The position numbers were made by a program, and so were the translations under genes. From NCBI GenBank assembly GCA_035532295.1, contig DATKRH010000104.1, forward strand, positions 15,183 to 79,182: 64,000 nt of DNA, read 5' to 3'. The notes under the pieces were generated by a model. That model was not told where the DNA came from. It saw only the letters and a list, made by a program, of their open reading frames with translations, and did no database searches. This stretch comes from DASUBV01 sp035532295. GTDB lineage: Bacteria > Actinomycetota > Actinomycetes > Streptosporangiales > Streptosporangiaceae. Every line of letters begins with the position of its first letter. Position 1 is the first letter of the stretch. This document shows, piece after piece, positions 55,214-63,555 of this stretch.

Positions 55214-55609
55214 GGCGGTGCGCGCGAGATCGTCAAGATCCGCGCCGCCGCCGCGGTCGCCCTGACGAACCTGGGCGATCTCGATGATGCCGCCACCCAG
55301 ATCGACAGCGGCCTGAGCCTGGCCCAGCAGTGCGGGTATCCCGGCGGGCTCGTCTGGTGCTGGACCGCCCGCGCGCTGAATCAGCTCAAGCACGCCAGCA
55401 TCGAAGCTAGCCGCGACTCCGCGACCCGGCTCGCGGGTATCGTCAGCGATCTGCAGGGCAACCGATTCTGGAGCGAGATCGTGAACTGGTGGACTGACGA
55501 CGGCACCGCCCGGCACCCGGCCAGCACCACGAGCTGGCTGGAAGGAGAGGACGCCGCCAGGACGCGATGGCTGGCCGTCCTGTCATCCCCGGACCGCGAC
55601 CACGCCTAA
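55214..55609 (+). pseudogene. C-terminal fragment of a TPR-type protein, 5' part lost
   Basis: The frame from 55214 to TAA 55609 gives about 131 residues: KIRAAAAVALTNLGDLDDAATQIDSGLSLAQQC, WCWTARALNQLKHASIEASRDSATRLAGIVSDLQGN, FWSEIVNWWTDD. These are tetratricopeptide-like helices as found at the end of XRE-TPR regulators. There is no start codon with a ribosome-binding site, and the sequence begins two bases after the start of the opposite-strand DUF6545 piece, so 55212 looks like a rearrangement junction. Only 8 bp separate it from the next gene, implying the intact ancestor was co-transcribed with it. Confidence 0.6.
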
Positions 55610-55617
55610 GCCATCAC

Positions 55618-56571
55618 ATGGCCGCATCCCGCCACGAGATCCTCATCGCCGGGCTCGGAGACGTAGCGCAGAGCCACGTGAGGGCCCTTGAGCAGACGCC
55701 CGGCGCTGACGTCGTCGCCGGCGTCGACACCGCGCCCGGGTCGGGACTCACGTTCCGCGGCCGCCCGCTGCCGGCCTACCTGACGCTGGCGGACGCGTCC
55801 GGTCATCACCTTCCCGATGTCGTCGTGATCGCCACGCCGACACCGGCCCACGCCGCGGTCTGCGCCGGGGTCGCTAACTGCTTTCCCGCCGCCAGGATCC
55901 TTATCGAGAAGCCGGCCGCCGATAACCTCCCCGACGCACGACATGTGCTCGCGGACATCGGCAGCCGCCAGCCCGTCGATGTCGCCTACCACATGTCCTT
56001 CTCTCCCGAGGTCACCTGGGGCATGCAGGTCACGCAGGCCAGCGCCGGCGACCTCGGCGTCCCGGTCGCTGCCGAGGCCTGCTTCACCGACCCCTACCAG
56101 GACGAGCCCGGAGCAGCCAGGTCAGGGCTGGGAAACAGCTGGACCGATTCCGGCATCAACTCACTCAGCGTCCTGAGCAGATTCACCCAGCCAGCCGCCC
56201 GCCGGTCGCTTCGCCGCCTCGGCGAGCTATCCCAGTCGGTTTTCGAGGCGCGAATCACCTGCCTGGCAGGAGACAGCGAGCTTGAAGCGCTCATCCTGAC
56301 AAGCTGGCACGTCACCGACCCGGCCAAGACCACGCGGATCCGCTACAGCTCCGGCGCCGAGCTAGTCATGGACCACACGGCCGTCGCCGGGTACCTGATC
56401 CAGGACAGGCAGATAGCCGCCGCCTTCGGCAGCGACCGCACCATACCCCGGCGAGACAGGCATTATCGCGCCCTGTACCAATGGTGGCTCACGGAAGGAA
56501 ACAGGATCTTTACCGCTGACACGAGCCTGCGCCTGCATGACCTGCTGCTCCGGCCATCCGGCAACGCATAG
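55618..56571 (+). CDS. Gfo/Idh/MocA family oxidoreductase
   Basis: A 317-residue NAD(P)-dependent sugar-type dehydrogenase. The Rossmann start is ILIAGLGDVAQSHVRALEQ, with VVAGVD, VVIATPTPAH and the family motif ILIEKPAAD (EKP). The C-terminal alpha/beta domain includes WTDSGINSLSVLSRF; at the position where many members carry a catalytic His (DxGxH) this protein has Asn. The natural substrate is unknown. ATG 55618 follows the TPR fragment by 8 bp. It is the only intact gene within a stretch of gene fragments, so it may have lost its operon partner. Confidence 0.82.
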   Translation: MAASRHEILIAGLGDVAQSHVRALEQTPGADVVAGVDTAPGSGLTFRGRPLPAYLTLADASGHHLPDVVVIATPTPAHAAVCAGVANCFPAARILIEKPAADNLPDARHVLADIGSRQPVDVAYHMSFSPEVTWGMQVTQASAGDLGVPVAAEACFTDPYQDEPGAARSGLGNSWTDSGINSLSVLSRFTQPAARRSLRRLGELSQSVFEARITCLAGDSELEALILTSWHVTDPAKTTRIRYSSGAELVMDHTAVAGYLIQDRQIAAAFGSDRTIPRRDRHYRALYQWWLTEGNRIFTADTSLRLHDLLLRPSGNA

Positions 56572-56607
56572 CGGCGTGACCGGGAAGCAGGCACCACGGG
56601 TCCGCTA

Positions 56608-56855
56608 GAGCATCTCACCGCCCGCCTCCAGAACATCCCCGCTGCCCGGCGGCTGTGGCACCGCCAGCACATCCGCAGCACCACCCTCATCAGCCCGCAC
56701 CAGGTAGCCCGCGCGACTCCGGGGCATCTGCCGAGACCGACCTGATCAGCCTGGAGTTCCCCGTCCCCGGGCGGCTGCGGCTGCTGATCCTCGCGCCCCG
56801 CGACGACTGGCCAGCCGGCCCGCCGGGCTTCATCGGCCACCTCATCCCCCGAAGG
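56608..56855 (+). pseudogene. frameshifted C-terminal remnant of an MmyB-like helix-turn-helix regulator
   Basis: Two plus-strand frames together give the tail of the MmyB ligand-binding domain: LTARLQNIPAARRLWHRQHIR, then after a shift near 56735, DLISLEFPVPGRLRLLILAP and RDDWPAGPPGFIGHL. In MmyB-type regulators the order is RLW-RH-VR, HP-VG-L-L--E---PG--LRLLV--P. The HTH and most of the sensor domain are absent. The assignment depends on short patterns and is tentative. Confidence 0.45.
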
Positions 56856-57627
56856 CGCGCGAGCTTACCGGAGACCCGCTCGCTCGCCCGCCCGGCACGT
56901 GCCCGGGCACCCGCGCAGCCCCGGTGCTGCGGCCCGCGGCGGTGCCCCGAGCGCGGGGGCGCAGATGGGGAGTGCGCGGCGCCTGCCAGTGCAAGGGAAG
57001 GCCGGTACGGGGGAAGTCCCCGCCGGCCGCGGCCCGGCTGCTAGAGACCGGCGGCGGGCGGACACCGCTGTGCGCGCAAGGCGAGTAGAGAAACCAGCTT
57101 GGCGGCGCCCGGTACTGCGGCGTCCGCCGGCATCTGCGCCATCCCCGGATGATTGCCTGTAACCGGGGCCGCCTTGCCGTCGGGTGACCCGCCACGCCGG
57201 GTCTCCGGGCCGGGCCGGCGGGAATGTTCTGGGGCGGGCTGGCGCCACCTCCGGTATCCGGGGAATCCGGCGGCGATCAGGGCCAGCTCGTCGGGGTCGG
57301 CCGGAGCCGGCGGGCTCGTCATGGCATTCCGGCCGGACGCGGATCAGGGGCGCAGCGTGGCCATGCGGGCGGGCCGCTAACCGCGGATTCCCGGGCTGGC
57401 GTCTGGCGGTGTCGCTCTCCAGCTGGATCTGGAAGAACGGCGATCCCAGGCCGGGCATCAGGACCAGGCCGGCGCCGACCACCCCGGCGGGGAGGCCCGC
57501 CAGGCAGGAGGCAGAGCCGGGTGGCTGCGGGCTCCTGGTCGTGGTCATGACGGGTGATAGTCCTCTCGGCCGGTCAGGCGGTACGCGACAGCGACGGAGA
57601 CGGGCCGGGCGGCGGCCAGGCGCTTAC
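56856..57627. other. about 770 bp without an intact gene
   Basis: High-GC sequence in which no frame shows family conservation along its length. One minus-strand frame beginning at 57322 starts with DPDELALIAAGFPGYRRW, which recalls small actinomycete accessory proteins, but it loses that character after 25 residues, so it may be another broken piece. The downstream end borders the stop codon of the STAND gene. Confidence 0.4.
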
Positions 57628-59718
57628 TCATCCGCCTGCGATGCTGGTGAGGGCTTGCCGAACGGTCTGGGTGAGCGGGTCGCCGGGTGGCTGGGTCTGC
57701 TCGCAGCGGGCGAGGGTGTCGCGGAGCAGGGTTGCCGCGTCGGTGAGGCGCCCGGCGGCGTGGTAGGCACTCGCCAGGTCCGTGCGGCGGGCGAGGGTGT
57801 CGGGGTGGTCGGTGCCCAGGGTCTGCTCGGAGCCGGTGCAGACCTGCTCGTGCAGGTGGAGGGCGGCGGCGATCTTGCCTGCTGCCTGGTAGGCGGCGGC
57901 CAGGTCGCGGCGGGCGGCGATCGCGCCGGGGTGATCGGCGCCCAGGACGCGCTGCCGGTCGGCCAGGGTTTTCTTGTAGCAGGAGATGGCCTCTTTGAGC
58001 CGGCCGTCTGCCAGGCAGGCGGCAGCGAGTTTCTGCCGGGCGGTCATGGTGGCGGGGTGGAGGGGCCCGTGGGTGCGTTCGCGGCCGGACAGGACGCGCC
58101 GGTAGTGCGCGATGGCCTCGGCGGGCTGGCCGACGGCCTGGCAGGCGGCGGCGAGCTCGTCTCGCGCGCTGAGAGTGTCGGGGTGGCCTGGGCCGCGGAC
58201 GCGGTCGTAGCCGGCGACGGCCTCTTCCAGGACTGTGACGGCGGTGCCGGGCTGGCCGGCGGCGGCGATGGCGTGCCCGAGGCTCACCCGGGCCGCGAGG
58301 GTGCCGGGATGGTCCGCCCCGGATATCCGGGCGCGGGCGGCGGTCACCCGCTGCCAGCAGCCTGCGGCCTCGGCGGCCTGTCCGGCGGCCTCCAGCGCGC
58401 GGGCGAGGTAGCTGCGGGTGGTCAGGGTGGCGGGGTGGTCCGGGCCGAGGAGGCGGTCGCTGGTGGTGGCAAGCTGGGCCCGGTAGCGGGCGGCGGGACC
58501 GGTCAGGCGGGCGGTGTCCAGGCTGTGCCCGGCTTTCACCAGGAGAGGGTGGCAGGCGCCTGCTGCCCACAGCCGGTCTGCGGCGGTGTGCTGGAGGGCA
58601 GCCGCGCAGGACCGCAGGCCCGCGGCCAGCCACGGCTGCCCTTCATGCTCGGGCCAGGCTTCGAGCAGCGCGTCCGCGGCCGCTTGCGCCGCTCGCTCCA
58701 GCATCTGCGCGGGCATGCCCGCGCGAGCCTGCGCAGCAGCCACCCGGCTGATCCGCACCGTCGGCGGAGTGGTCACGGTGTCGATGGTGAGCAGGCCGAC
58801 GTGCTCCAGGGCGCGCACCGCGTCCCAGGCCGGCTCGGAGCCGGTGGCCACAGCTCCGGCTTCGGCCAGGTATTTGCAAGTGACCGTCGCAGTAAACACG
58901 GGGCCGGGAATCGGCTGACCGTCCAGCAGCGCAGCGAGCGCCAGCACGAGCCAGGTGGCCCCGCCCGGCGACAGCTGCCCGGCGCGTTCCGCGGACAGCA
59001 TCCAGGTGACCGCCGCCGGCGTCACCGGCTCACCGCCGGGGTGCCGGGCGCGGCTGCCGGTGTAGTGGTGCTGGTAGTGGCGGCAGTCCTGGGTGGTAGT
59101 GGTGATCAGGGCGCTGGCGTGGGCCAGCGCGCACGGGTCGCCGCCCAGCGCGGCGGCCAGATCGATCGCCCCCTGCCGCTGGTCCGGGTCATCAGCCAGG
59201 CGCCCGGCCAGGTAGTTCATGGCTTCCCGCGTGCTGAACGCCCCCACCGTGACTACCTGCGCCTGCGGCTGGCCGGCGACGGTGTCCTGATCGCGGGTGG
59301 TGATCAGCACCGTGCCCGCAGGGCCGGCGGGCCACAGCCCGTCCAGGTCTGCCGCGTCGCGCAGGTCATCGAGCACCACCAGCCAGGTCCGGGCGGTCGC
59401 GGCCAGCCAGGCGGCTAGGCGGGCGCCTGTTTGCTCGGCCGTGCCGGCTGTGCCGGTGCCCGCCGCCACCGCGGCTTCGGCGTACCCGGACAGCGCTGCG
59501 GCCCGGCTGCTGGCATCCACCCAGGCCAGCACCTCCACCCGGCCAGCACGCCACAGCGCCTCGGCAAAGTAGACGGCGAGCTGGGTCTTGCCGCACGATC
59601 CCGCCCGCTCCGCCGCACCCGGGCTGACGAGTACCACGGTGGCGCCGGGAACCAGCGCCGCGGCCAGGCCCGGCGCGGTCTCCGGCCGGGTGATGAACCC
59701 GTCGGCCAGCCCGGGCAC
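57628..59718 (-). CDS. STAND NTPase (NB-ARC-like) with C-terminal tetratricopeptide repeats
   Basis: About 696 residues. The nucleotide-binding domain has a P-loop variant AGSCGKTQLAVYFAEALW, Walker B WLVVLDDLRDAADLDGLWP, the sensor GTVLITTRDQD and a GxP-like GGDPCALAHASAL. A winged-helix segment follows (WLVLALAALLDGQPIPG to EHVGLLTIDT). The last 300 residues are about seven 42-residue TPRs of the GPDHPxTLxxRxxLAxAxxxAG type. Such proteins act as signal-responsive switches in regulation or defence. GTG at 59718 overlaps the stop of a 21-codon ORF (TAGTG); GTG at 59736 is the alternative. It is third in a line after GMC and NCS1 genes. Confidence 0.82.
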   Translation of the reverse strand: MPGLADGFITRPETAPGLAAALVPGATVVLVSPGAAERAGSCGKTQLAVYFAEALWRAGRVEVLAWVDASSRAAALSGYAEAAVAAGTGTAGTAEQTGARLAAWLAATARTWLVVLDDLRDAADLDGLWPAGPAGTVLITTRDQDTVAGQPQAQVVTVGAFSTREAMNYLAGRLADDPDQRQGAIDLAAALGGDPCALAHASALITTTTQDCRHYQHHYTGSRARHPGGEPVTPAAVTWMLSAERAGQLSPGGATWLVLALAALLDGQPIPGPVFTATVTCKYLAEAGAVATGSEPAWDAVRALEHVGLLTIDTVTTPPTVRISRVAAAQARAGMPAQMLERAAQAAADALLEAWPEHEGQPWLAAGLRSCAAALQHTAADRLWAAGACHPLLVKAGHSLDTARLTGPAARYRAQLATTSDRLLGPDHPATLTTRSYLARALEAAGQAAEAAGCWQRVTAARARISGADHPGTLAARVSLGHAIAAAGQPGTAVTVLEEAVAGYDRVRGPGHPDTLSARDELAAACQAVGQPAEAIAHYRRVLSGRERTHGPLHPATMTARQKLAAACLADGRLKEAISCYKKTLADRQRVLGADHPGAIAARRDLAAAYQAAGKIAAALHLHEQVCTGSEQTLGTDHPDTLARRTDLASAYHAAGRLTDAATLLRDTLARCEQTQPPGDPLTQTVRQALTSIAGG

Positions 59719-59783
59719 TACACCGGAGCGAACCACTGGTACCCGTTCGCGGGCGTCCCGGTGCCGGACGCTGGACTGTTCAT
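59718..59783 (-). CDS. putative 21-residue peptide ORF coupled to the STAND gene
   Basis: ATG 59783 to TAG 59720-59718. The product begins MNSPASGTGTP and ends NGYQWFAPV. Its stop codon shares a base with the GTG of the STAND gene (TAGTG), a typical coupling arrangement, and it starts 41 bp after the permease stop. The nearest purine-rich stretch (ggcaggcag) is rather far upstream. It could be a leader peptide, a small signalling peptide or a RiPP-like precursor, or simply an unused frame overlapping a longer STAND N-terminus. Nothing in the sequence proves translation. Confidence 0.35.
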   Translation of the reverse strand: MNSPASGTGTPANGYQWFAPV

Positions 59784-59824
59784 GAGAGGGCTGCCTGCCT
59801 GTTCTGGTGGTCCCCGGCCCTTGC

Positions 59825-61246
59825 TCAGGCCGGCCGGGTCCCTGACGCCGCAGCGGTGGCCTGGTAGCTGGCCCGGTGAGTGCCGGCGGTGCCGTGCATG
59901 ACCAGCAGGTAGACGCCGGCGGCGACGAACCACCCGACCAGCCAGGAGATGTCCGCGCCGCCGAGGGACCTGACCAGGGGGCCGGTGTAGTCGGGCTGGG
60001 ACACGAACGGCCATTCCGCGGCCAGGCCGGCGGCGTAGGCGAGCAGGCCGCGCCAGGCGACGTTGCCGTAGGTGGCACCGGGGAGGAAGAACGCGGCGAC
60101 GTCGTAGCGGGCACGGCGGACGATGAAGTAGTCGGCCAGGTTGACCGCCGACCAGGGGATGAACACGACCAGCAGCACGTCCAGGAAGTTCGACAGGTTG
60201 GTCACGAACGACTTGTAGCCCAGCAGCGCGACCGTGACCCCGGCGGCCATGACGCACAGGAAGGGGATGAGCCGGACCAGGACCGACGCTGAGGTGAACC
60301 GGCGCCACATGTTCCCGAATGCCAGGATCTGGAACGCCCCGGTGTAGGCGTTGAACGTGCCCGCGTTCACCAGGCTGAACGCCATGACGACCAGCGCCCA
60401 CGACCCCGACACCCTTCCCACCGCCGCCACGGGCCCGAGAGAAGGCAGGAGCGCGGCGAGGTACGCGCCAATAGCGCAGGAAACAAAGGTGGCCAGCACG
60501 TTCCCGCTGTAGATGGCCCAGAACAGCCGCCGGCCGTTGGTGTCGGCGGGGAGATAGCGGGTGTAGTCGGAGACGAACGGGCCGAACGACAGCATGTCGA
60601 TGACCAGCAGCGCCACCCCCGCCAGGAACAGCCCGGCCGTGGGCGGCGTCATGCTCATCTCATGCGCGGGCAGGGAGCCGTAGCGCAGGCCCTGGATGAG
60701 CATGACGACCAGCGAGACGCCGACGACGACGGCGGTGGCCTGCATGACGTGGTGGATCCACCGGTACCCGAAGATCCCGATCACGACCGCCGGCACGGTC
60801 AGTATCAGGATCCACTGCGGGATCGTGACCGAGCCGACCACGCCCTGCATGGCCTGGGCCTGGATGACCAGCTGCGCCGCGATGAACCCGACATTGATCA
60901 GCAGCACGCACGGGAACAGGAACGCTGACCCGTAGAACCCGAACTGGGCGCGGCTCTGGATCGTCTGCGGCACCCCGAGCTTGGGTCCCTGGGTCGCGTG
61001 CAGCGCGATCAGCAGGGCGCCGATCATCGTCCCGGCGGCGATGGCGATCAGCGCCCACCAGAACGTCAGCCCGATGGAGACGACGACGGCGCCGAGGACG
61101 ACGTTGAACACGTTCACGTTGCCGCCCCACCAGAACGCGAACTGGTGCCAGGGTTTCCCGTGCCGCGCGCTGTCGGGAATCATGTCGATGTGGTGGGTTT
61201 CGACGTACCGGCGTAGCTGCTTGCTGGCTTCCGCAGTTTCAGTCAT
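59825..61246 (-). CDS. NCS1 family cytosine/purine/allantoin-type permease
   Basis: A 473-residue transporter with about 12 membrane segments. The N-terminus has the NCS1 hallmark WWGGNVNVFNVVLGAV after ARHGKPWHQF; helix 3 has GVPQTIQSRAQFGFYGS, and later segments include FGPFVSDYTRYLP and SLVNAGTFNAYTGAFQILAFG, IPWSAVNLADYFIVRR. These fit cytosine/nucleobase permeases of the CodB/PucI type. ATG 61246 starts the short cytoplasmic tail; the GMC gene ends 56 bp upstream on the same strand. The co-transported substrate may be what the GMC enzyme oxidises. Confidence 0.9.
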   Translation of the reverse strand: MTETAEASKQLRRYVETHHIDMIPDSARHGKPWHQFAFWWGGNVNVFNVVLGAVVVSIGLTFWWALIAIAAGTMIGALLIALHATQGPKLGVPQTIQSRAQFGFYGSAFLFPCVLLINVGFIAAQLVIQAQAMQGVVGSVTIPQWILILTVPAVVIGIFGYRWIHHVMQATAVVVGVSLVVMLIQGLRYGSLPAHEMSMTPPTAGLFLAGVALLVIDMLSFGPFVSDYTRYLPADTNGRRLFWAIYSGNVLATFVSCAIGAYLAALLPSLGPVAAVGRVSGSWALVVMAFSLVNAGTFNAYTGAFQILAFGNMWRRFTSASVLVRLIPFLCVMAAGVTVALLGYKSFVTNLSNFLDVLLVVFIPWSAVNLADYFIVRRARYDVAAFFLPGATYGNVAWRGLLAYAAGLAAEWPFVSQPDYTGPLVRSLGGADISWLVGWFVAAGVYLLVMHGTAGTHRASYQATAAASGTRPA

Positions 61247-61302
61247 GACCTGGCTGCCCTTTCTGACGGGTGAATCTGCTGGCGTGGATGGGGCGGAACT
61301 GC

Positions 61303-62829
61303 TCATGCGGGTGCACCGTCCCGGCCGCTGACCAGCTCGGCTGCCCGCTCGGCGATGGCCAGGACCGTCGCGTTCGGGTGGGCGTTGGGAACCGTGGGCA
61401 TGACCGAGGCGTCCGCGACCCGCAGCCCTGCAACCCCCCGGACCCGGAGCTGCGGGTCGGTGACGGCACTGGGGCCGGTTCCCATCCGGCAGGTGCCGGC
61501 GGGGTGGTAGTAGCTGCTCACCGTGCGCCGGATGAACCCGCGCAGCCCGGCGCTGGTGCGCACCTCCGCGCCGGGCCACACCTCGGCGGCCGGCATCCCG
61601 GCGAAAGCGCCGCTGGCGGCGGCCTGGCGGATCAGTCGCAGCCCTGCCTCCAGCCGGTCCAGGTCCCGCCGCTCGCGCAGGAACCCCGGGTCGATCAGCG
61701 GGGCCGCGTGCGGGTCGGCGGAGGCCAGCTGGACCGAGCCCCGGCTGCCCGGGGCGACTACCGCCGCCGCGAGGGCGTACCCGCGCGGGGGAGGCGGGCA
61801 CCCGGCCGGGGCCAGCGGCAGCAGGATCGGGAACAGGTGCAGGTCCGGCCAGGCGCCCGCCCGGTCGCTGCGCAGCGCCGCGTAGACCTCGCCGTGGTTG
61901 TAGCCGCTGGCCGGCAGCGGCGATAGCGAGGCGTAGGACACCATGGCCAGGGAATGGTCCTGGAGGTTCTGGCCAACCCCCGCGATATCGGCCACCACCC
62001 CGATGCCCAGCGCGCGCAGGTGCCCGGCGGGTCCGATGCCCGACAGCATCAGCAGCTGCGGCGAGCCGACCGCTCCCGCGGACACGATCACCTCACCGGA
62101 TGTGCGGGCCTCGGCTGGTGCCCCGCCGCGGAGGTAGCTGACGCTCGCGCAGCGGCCGTGTTCCACGCGCAGGCCGGTGACCAGGCAGCCTGTCTGAACA
62201 GTCAGGTTCGGGCGGTGCAGCGCCGACCGCAGGTAGGCATCGGCCGGGCTGACCCGTTCCCCGTCGGCGATCGCCAGGTCCGCCCAGGCGATGCCCTCCT
62301 GCACCTGGCCGCTCAGGTCATCGGTGGCCGGGCAGCCAGCCCCTCGCAGGGCTTCCGCGAATGCGCGGGCCACCGGATGCCGGACCGCCTCCGGCACGGG
62401 GGCGACCCGGACCGGGCCGTCGGTTCCGCGCAGCGCCGGGTCGCGTCCCTCAGCCCGCTCGCTGCGCCGGAAATACGGCAGCAGGTCTGCGGAGCCCCAG
62501 CCAGGCGCCCCGCCCGCGGCCCAGCCGTCATAGACCGCCCGGTGGCCGCGCACGTGGGCCATGGCGTTGATCGCGCCCGACCCGCCCAGGCCCCGGCCCC
62601 GGGGGTAGGTCACCGGCCCGGCGTCAGCCTGACTCACCGTGACGCCCGCCCAGTCGGCCGGGGAGCCGAGGTTGTCCGGCCACGCGGCCGGCACCGTCAT
62701 CGCCCGGGTCCGCTCGGGGCCTCCGGCCTCCAGCAGCAGCACTCGCGCACTCGCATCCTCAGACAGCCGGGCGGCCAGCACGCAACCGGCCGTGCCAGCG
62801 CCGACCACGATGTAGCGGAACTCCTCCAC
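61303..62829 (-). CDS. GMC family FAD-dependent oxidoreductase (choline dehydrogenase-like)
   Basis: 508 residues. The FAD motif YIVVGAGTAGCVLAARLSED is followed by LLLEAGG, the GMC signature 1 region YPRGRGLGGSGAINAMAHVRGH, signature 2 SAGAVGSPQLLMLSGIGP and the catalytic pair near YYHPAGTCRMG (His) and PNAHPNATVLAIAERAAEL (Asn/His). It oxidises an alcohol, possibly taken up by the adjacent permease. GTG at 62829 is preceded by GAGGAGAG. A choline-type role is only one possibility. Confidence 0.92.
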   Translation of the reverse strand: MEEFRYIVVGAGTAGCVLAARLSEDASARVLLLEAGGPERTRAMTVPAAWPDNLGSPADWAGVTVSQADAGPVTYPRGRGLGGSGAINAMAHVRGHRAVYDGWAAGGAPGWGSADLLPYFRRSERAEGRDPALRGTDGPVRVAPVPEAVRHPVARAFAEALRGAGCPATDDLSGQVQEGIAWADLAIADGERVSPADAYLRSALHRPNLTVQTGCLVTGLRVEHGRCASVSYLRGGAPAEARTSGEVIVSAGAVGSPQLLMLSGIGPAGHLRALGIGVVADIAGVGQNLQDHSLAMVSYASLSPLPASGYNHGEVYAALRSDRAGAWPDLHLFPILLPLAPAGCPPPPRGYALAAAVVAPGSRGSVQLASADPHAAPLIDPGFLRERRDLDRLEAGLRLIRQAAASGAFAGMPAAEVWPGAEVRTSAGLRGFIRRTVSSYYHPAGTCRMGTGPSAVTDPQLRVRGVAGLRVADASVMPTVPNAHPNATVLAIAERAAELVSGRDGAPA

Positions 62830-63555
62830 TGCGCTCTCCTCGGGGAAGCGGATACGCCCGTCCTCCAGACCGGCCGGACGAAGGGCCCGGGCTGGCGAGG
62901 GCCCGCCGGGCCGGGCAGCGGCCTCAGCCCGGCGCGCCCCTCCCTCACTGGCGCGCCCGCGGCACGGGGGCTACCGCGCGGACGCGCCCGGTCGGCAGCA
63001 AGCCATCAGCCGATGACTGGCTCGCTGCGCGGTGAGGCTCGATAGCGGTGCCACCGGGCTGCGCCAGCCCGTCTCGGGCTGGGAACAGCCGGCCACCGTG
63101 ATCCGGTCAGCCCGGCGGCGGTCGTGCCGGACTGCACCACCTCGGGGAGCGACCCGCCGGTTACCACGTGGCGCGCCAGTTGGCAGAGGCCATCACCCAG
63201 CCGGCCGGTGCCGATCGACCGGGCCACGAGCCTGCGGGCTCCCCCGTCCTCTGCACGTCCTTGGCGGAGCGCGGCCGGTCATGCCGGTACGCCAGCTTGC
63301 ACCGCGTGCGGGTAAGGCAGGACACGGTTCCTGGCCGGTCGGGCAGGTCCGGTGTGGTCCGGGGAAAAGGTCACCCAGGTAAAAGCCGCGCATGGGAATA
63401 ACCCTCTGCTTGTGTATCTATGCGGGCAAATAGCAGGCGGCTTTCACAGCAATTCCGCAGCAGCGGGTGGGATTCCTCCCGGCGGCGCAGCAGGACGGCG
63501 CCGGCCGGGCCTGCAGGCGGTCACCCTCACCGCCGTAACTAGTCCGCCCGGGTGC
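62830..63555. other. 726-bp region with no recognised gene
   Basis: Several open frames cross it on both strands but none shows a family motif. It must include the promoter of the GMC-permease-STAND group. The part at 63370-63475 is noticeably less GC-rich (aaaagg, gggaataaccctc, gtgtatctatg, caaatag) and is the likeliest regulatory DNA. Confidence 0.45.

Noticed and set aside
54465..57627. Complete insertion sequence
   Set aside because: Only the transposase tail is present; no catalytic domain, terminal inverted repeats or target duplication could be seen.
57184..59418. Plus-strand 744-codon frame opposite the STAND gene
   Set aside because: Gly/Gln/Val-rich mirror of the TPR repeats; the minus strand carries P-loop, Walker B and TPR motifs.
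63006..63227. Minus-strand 73-codon frame with GRLGDGLCQLARHVVTGG
   Set aside because: Looks protein-like for about 30 residues only, no ribosome-binding site and no family I can name.
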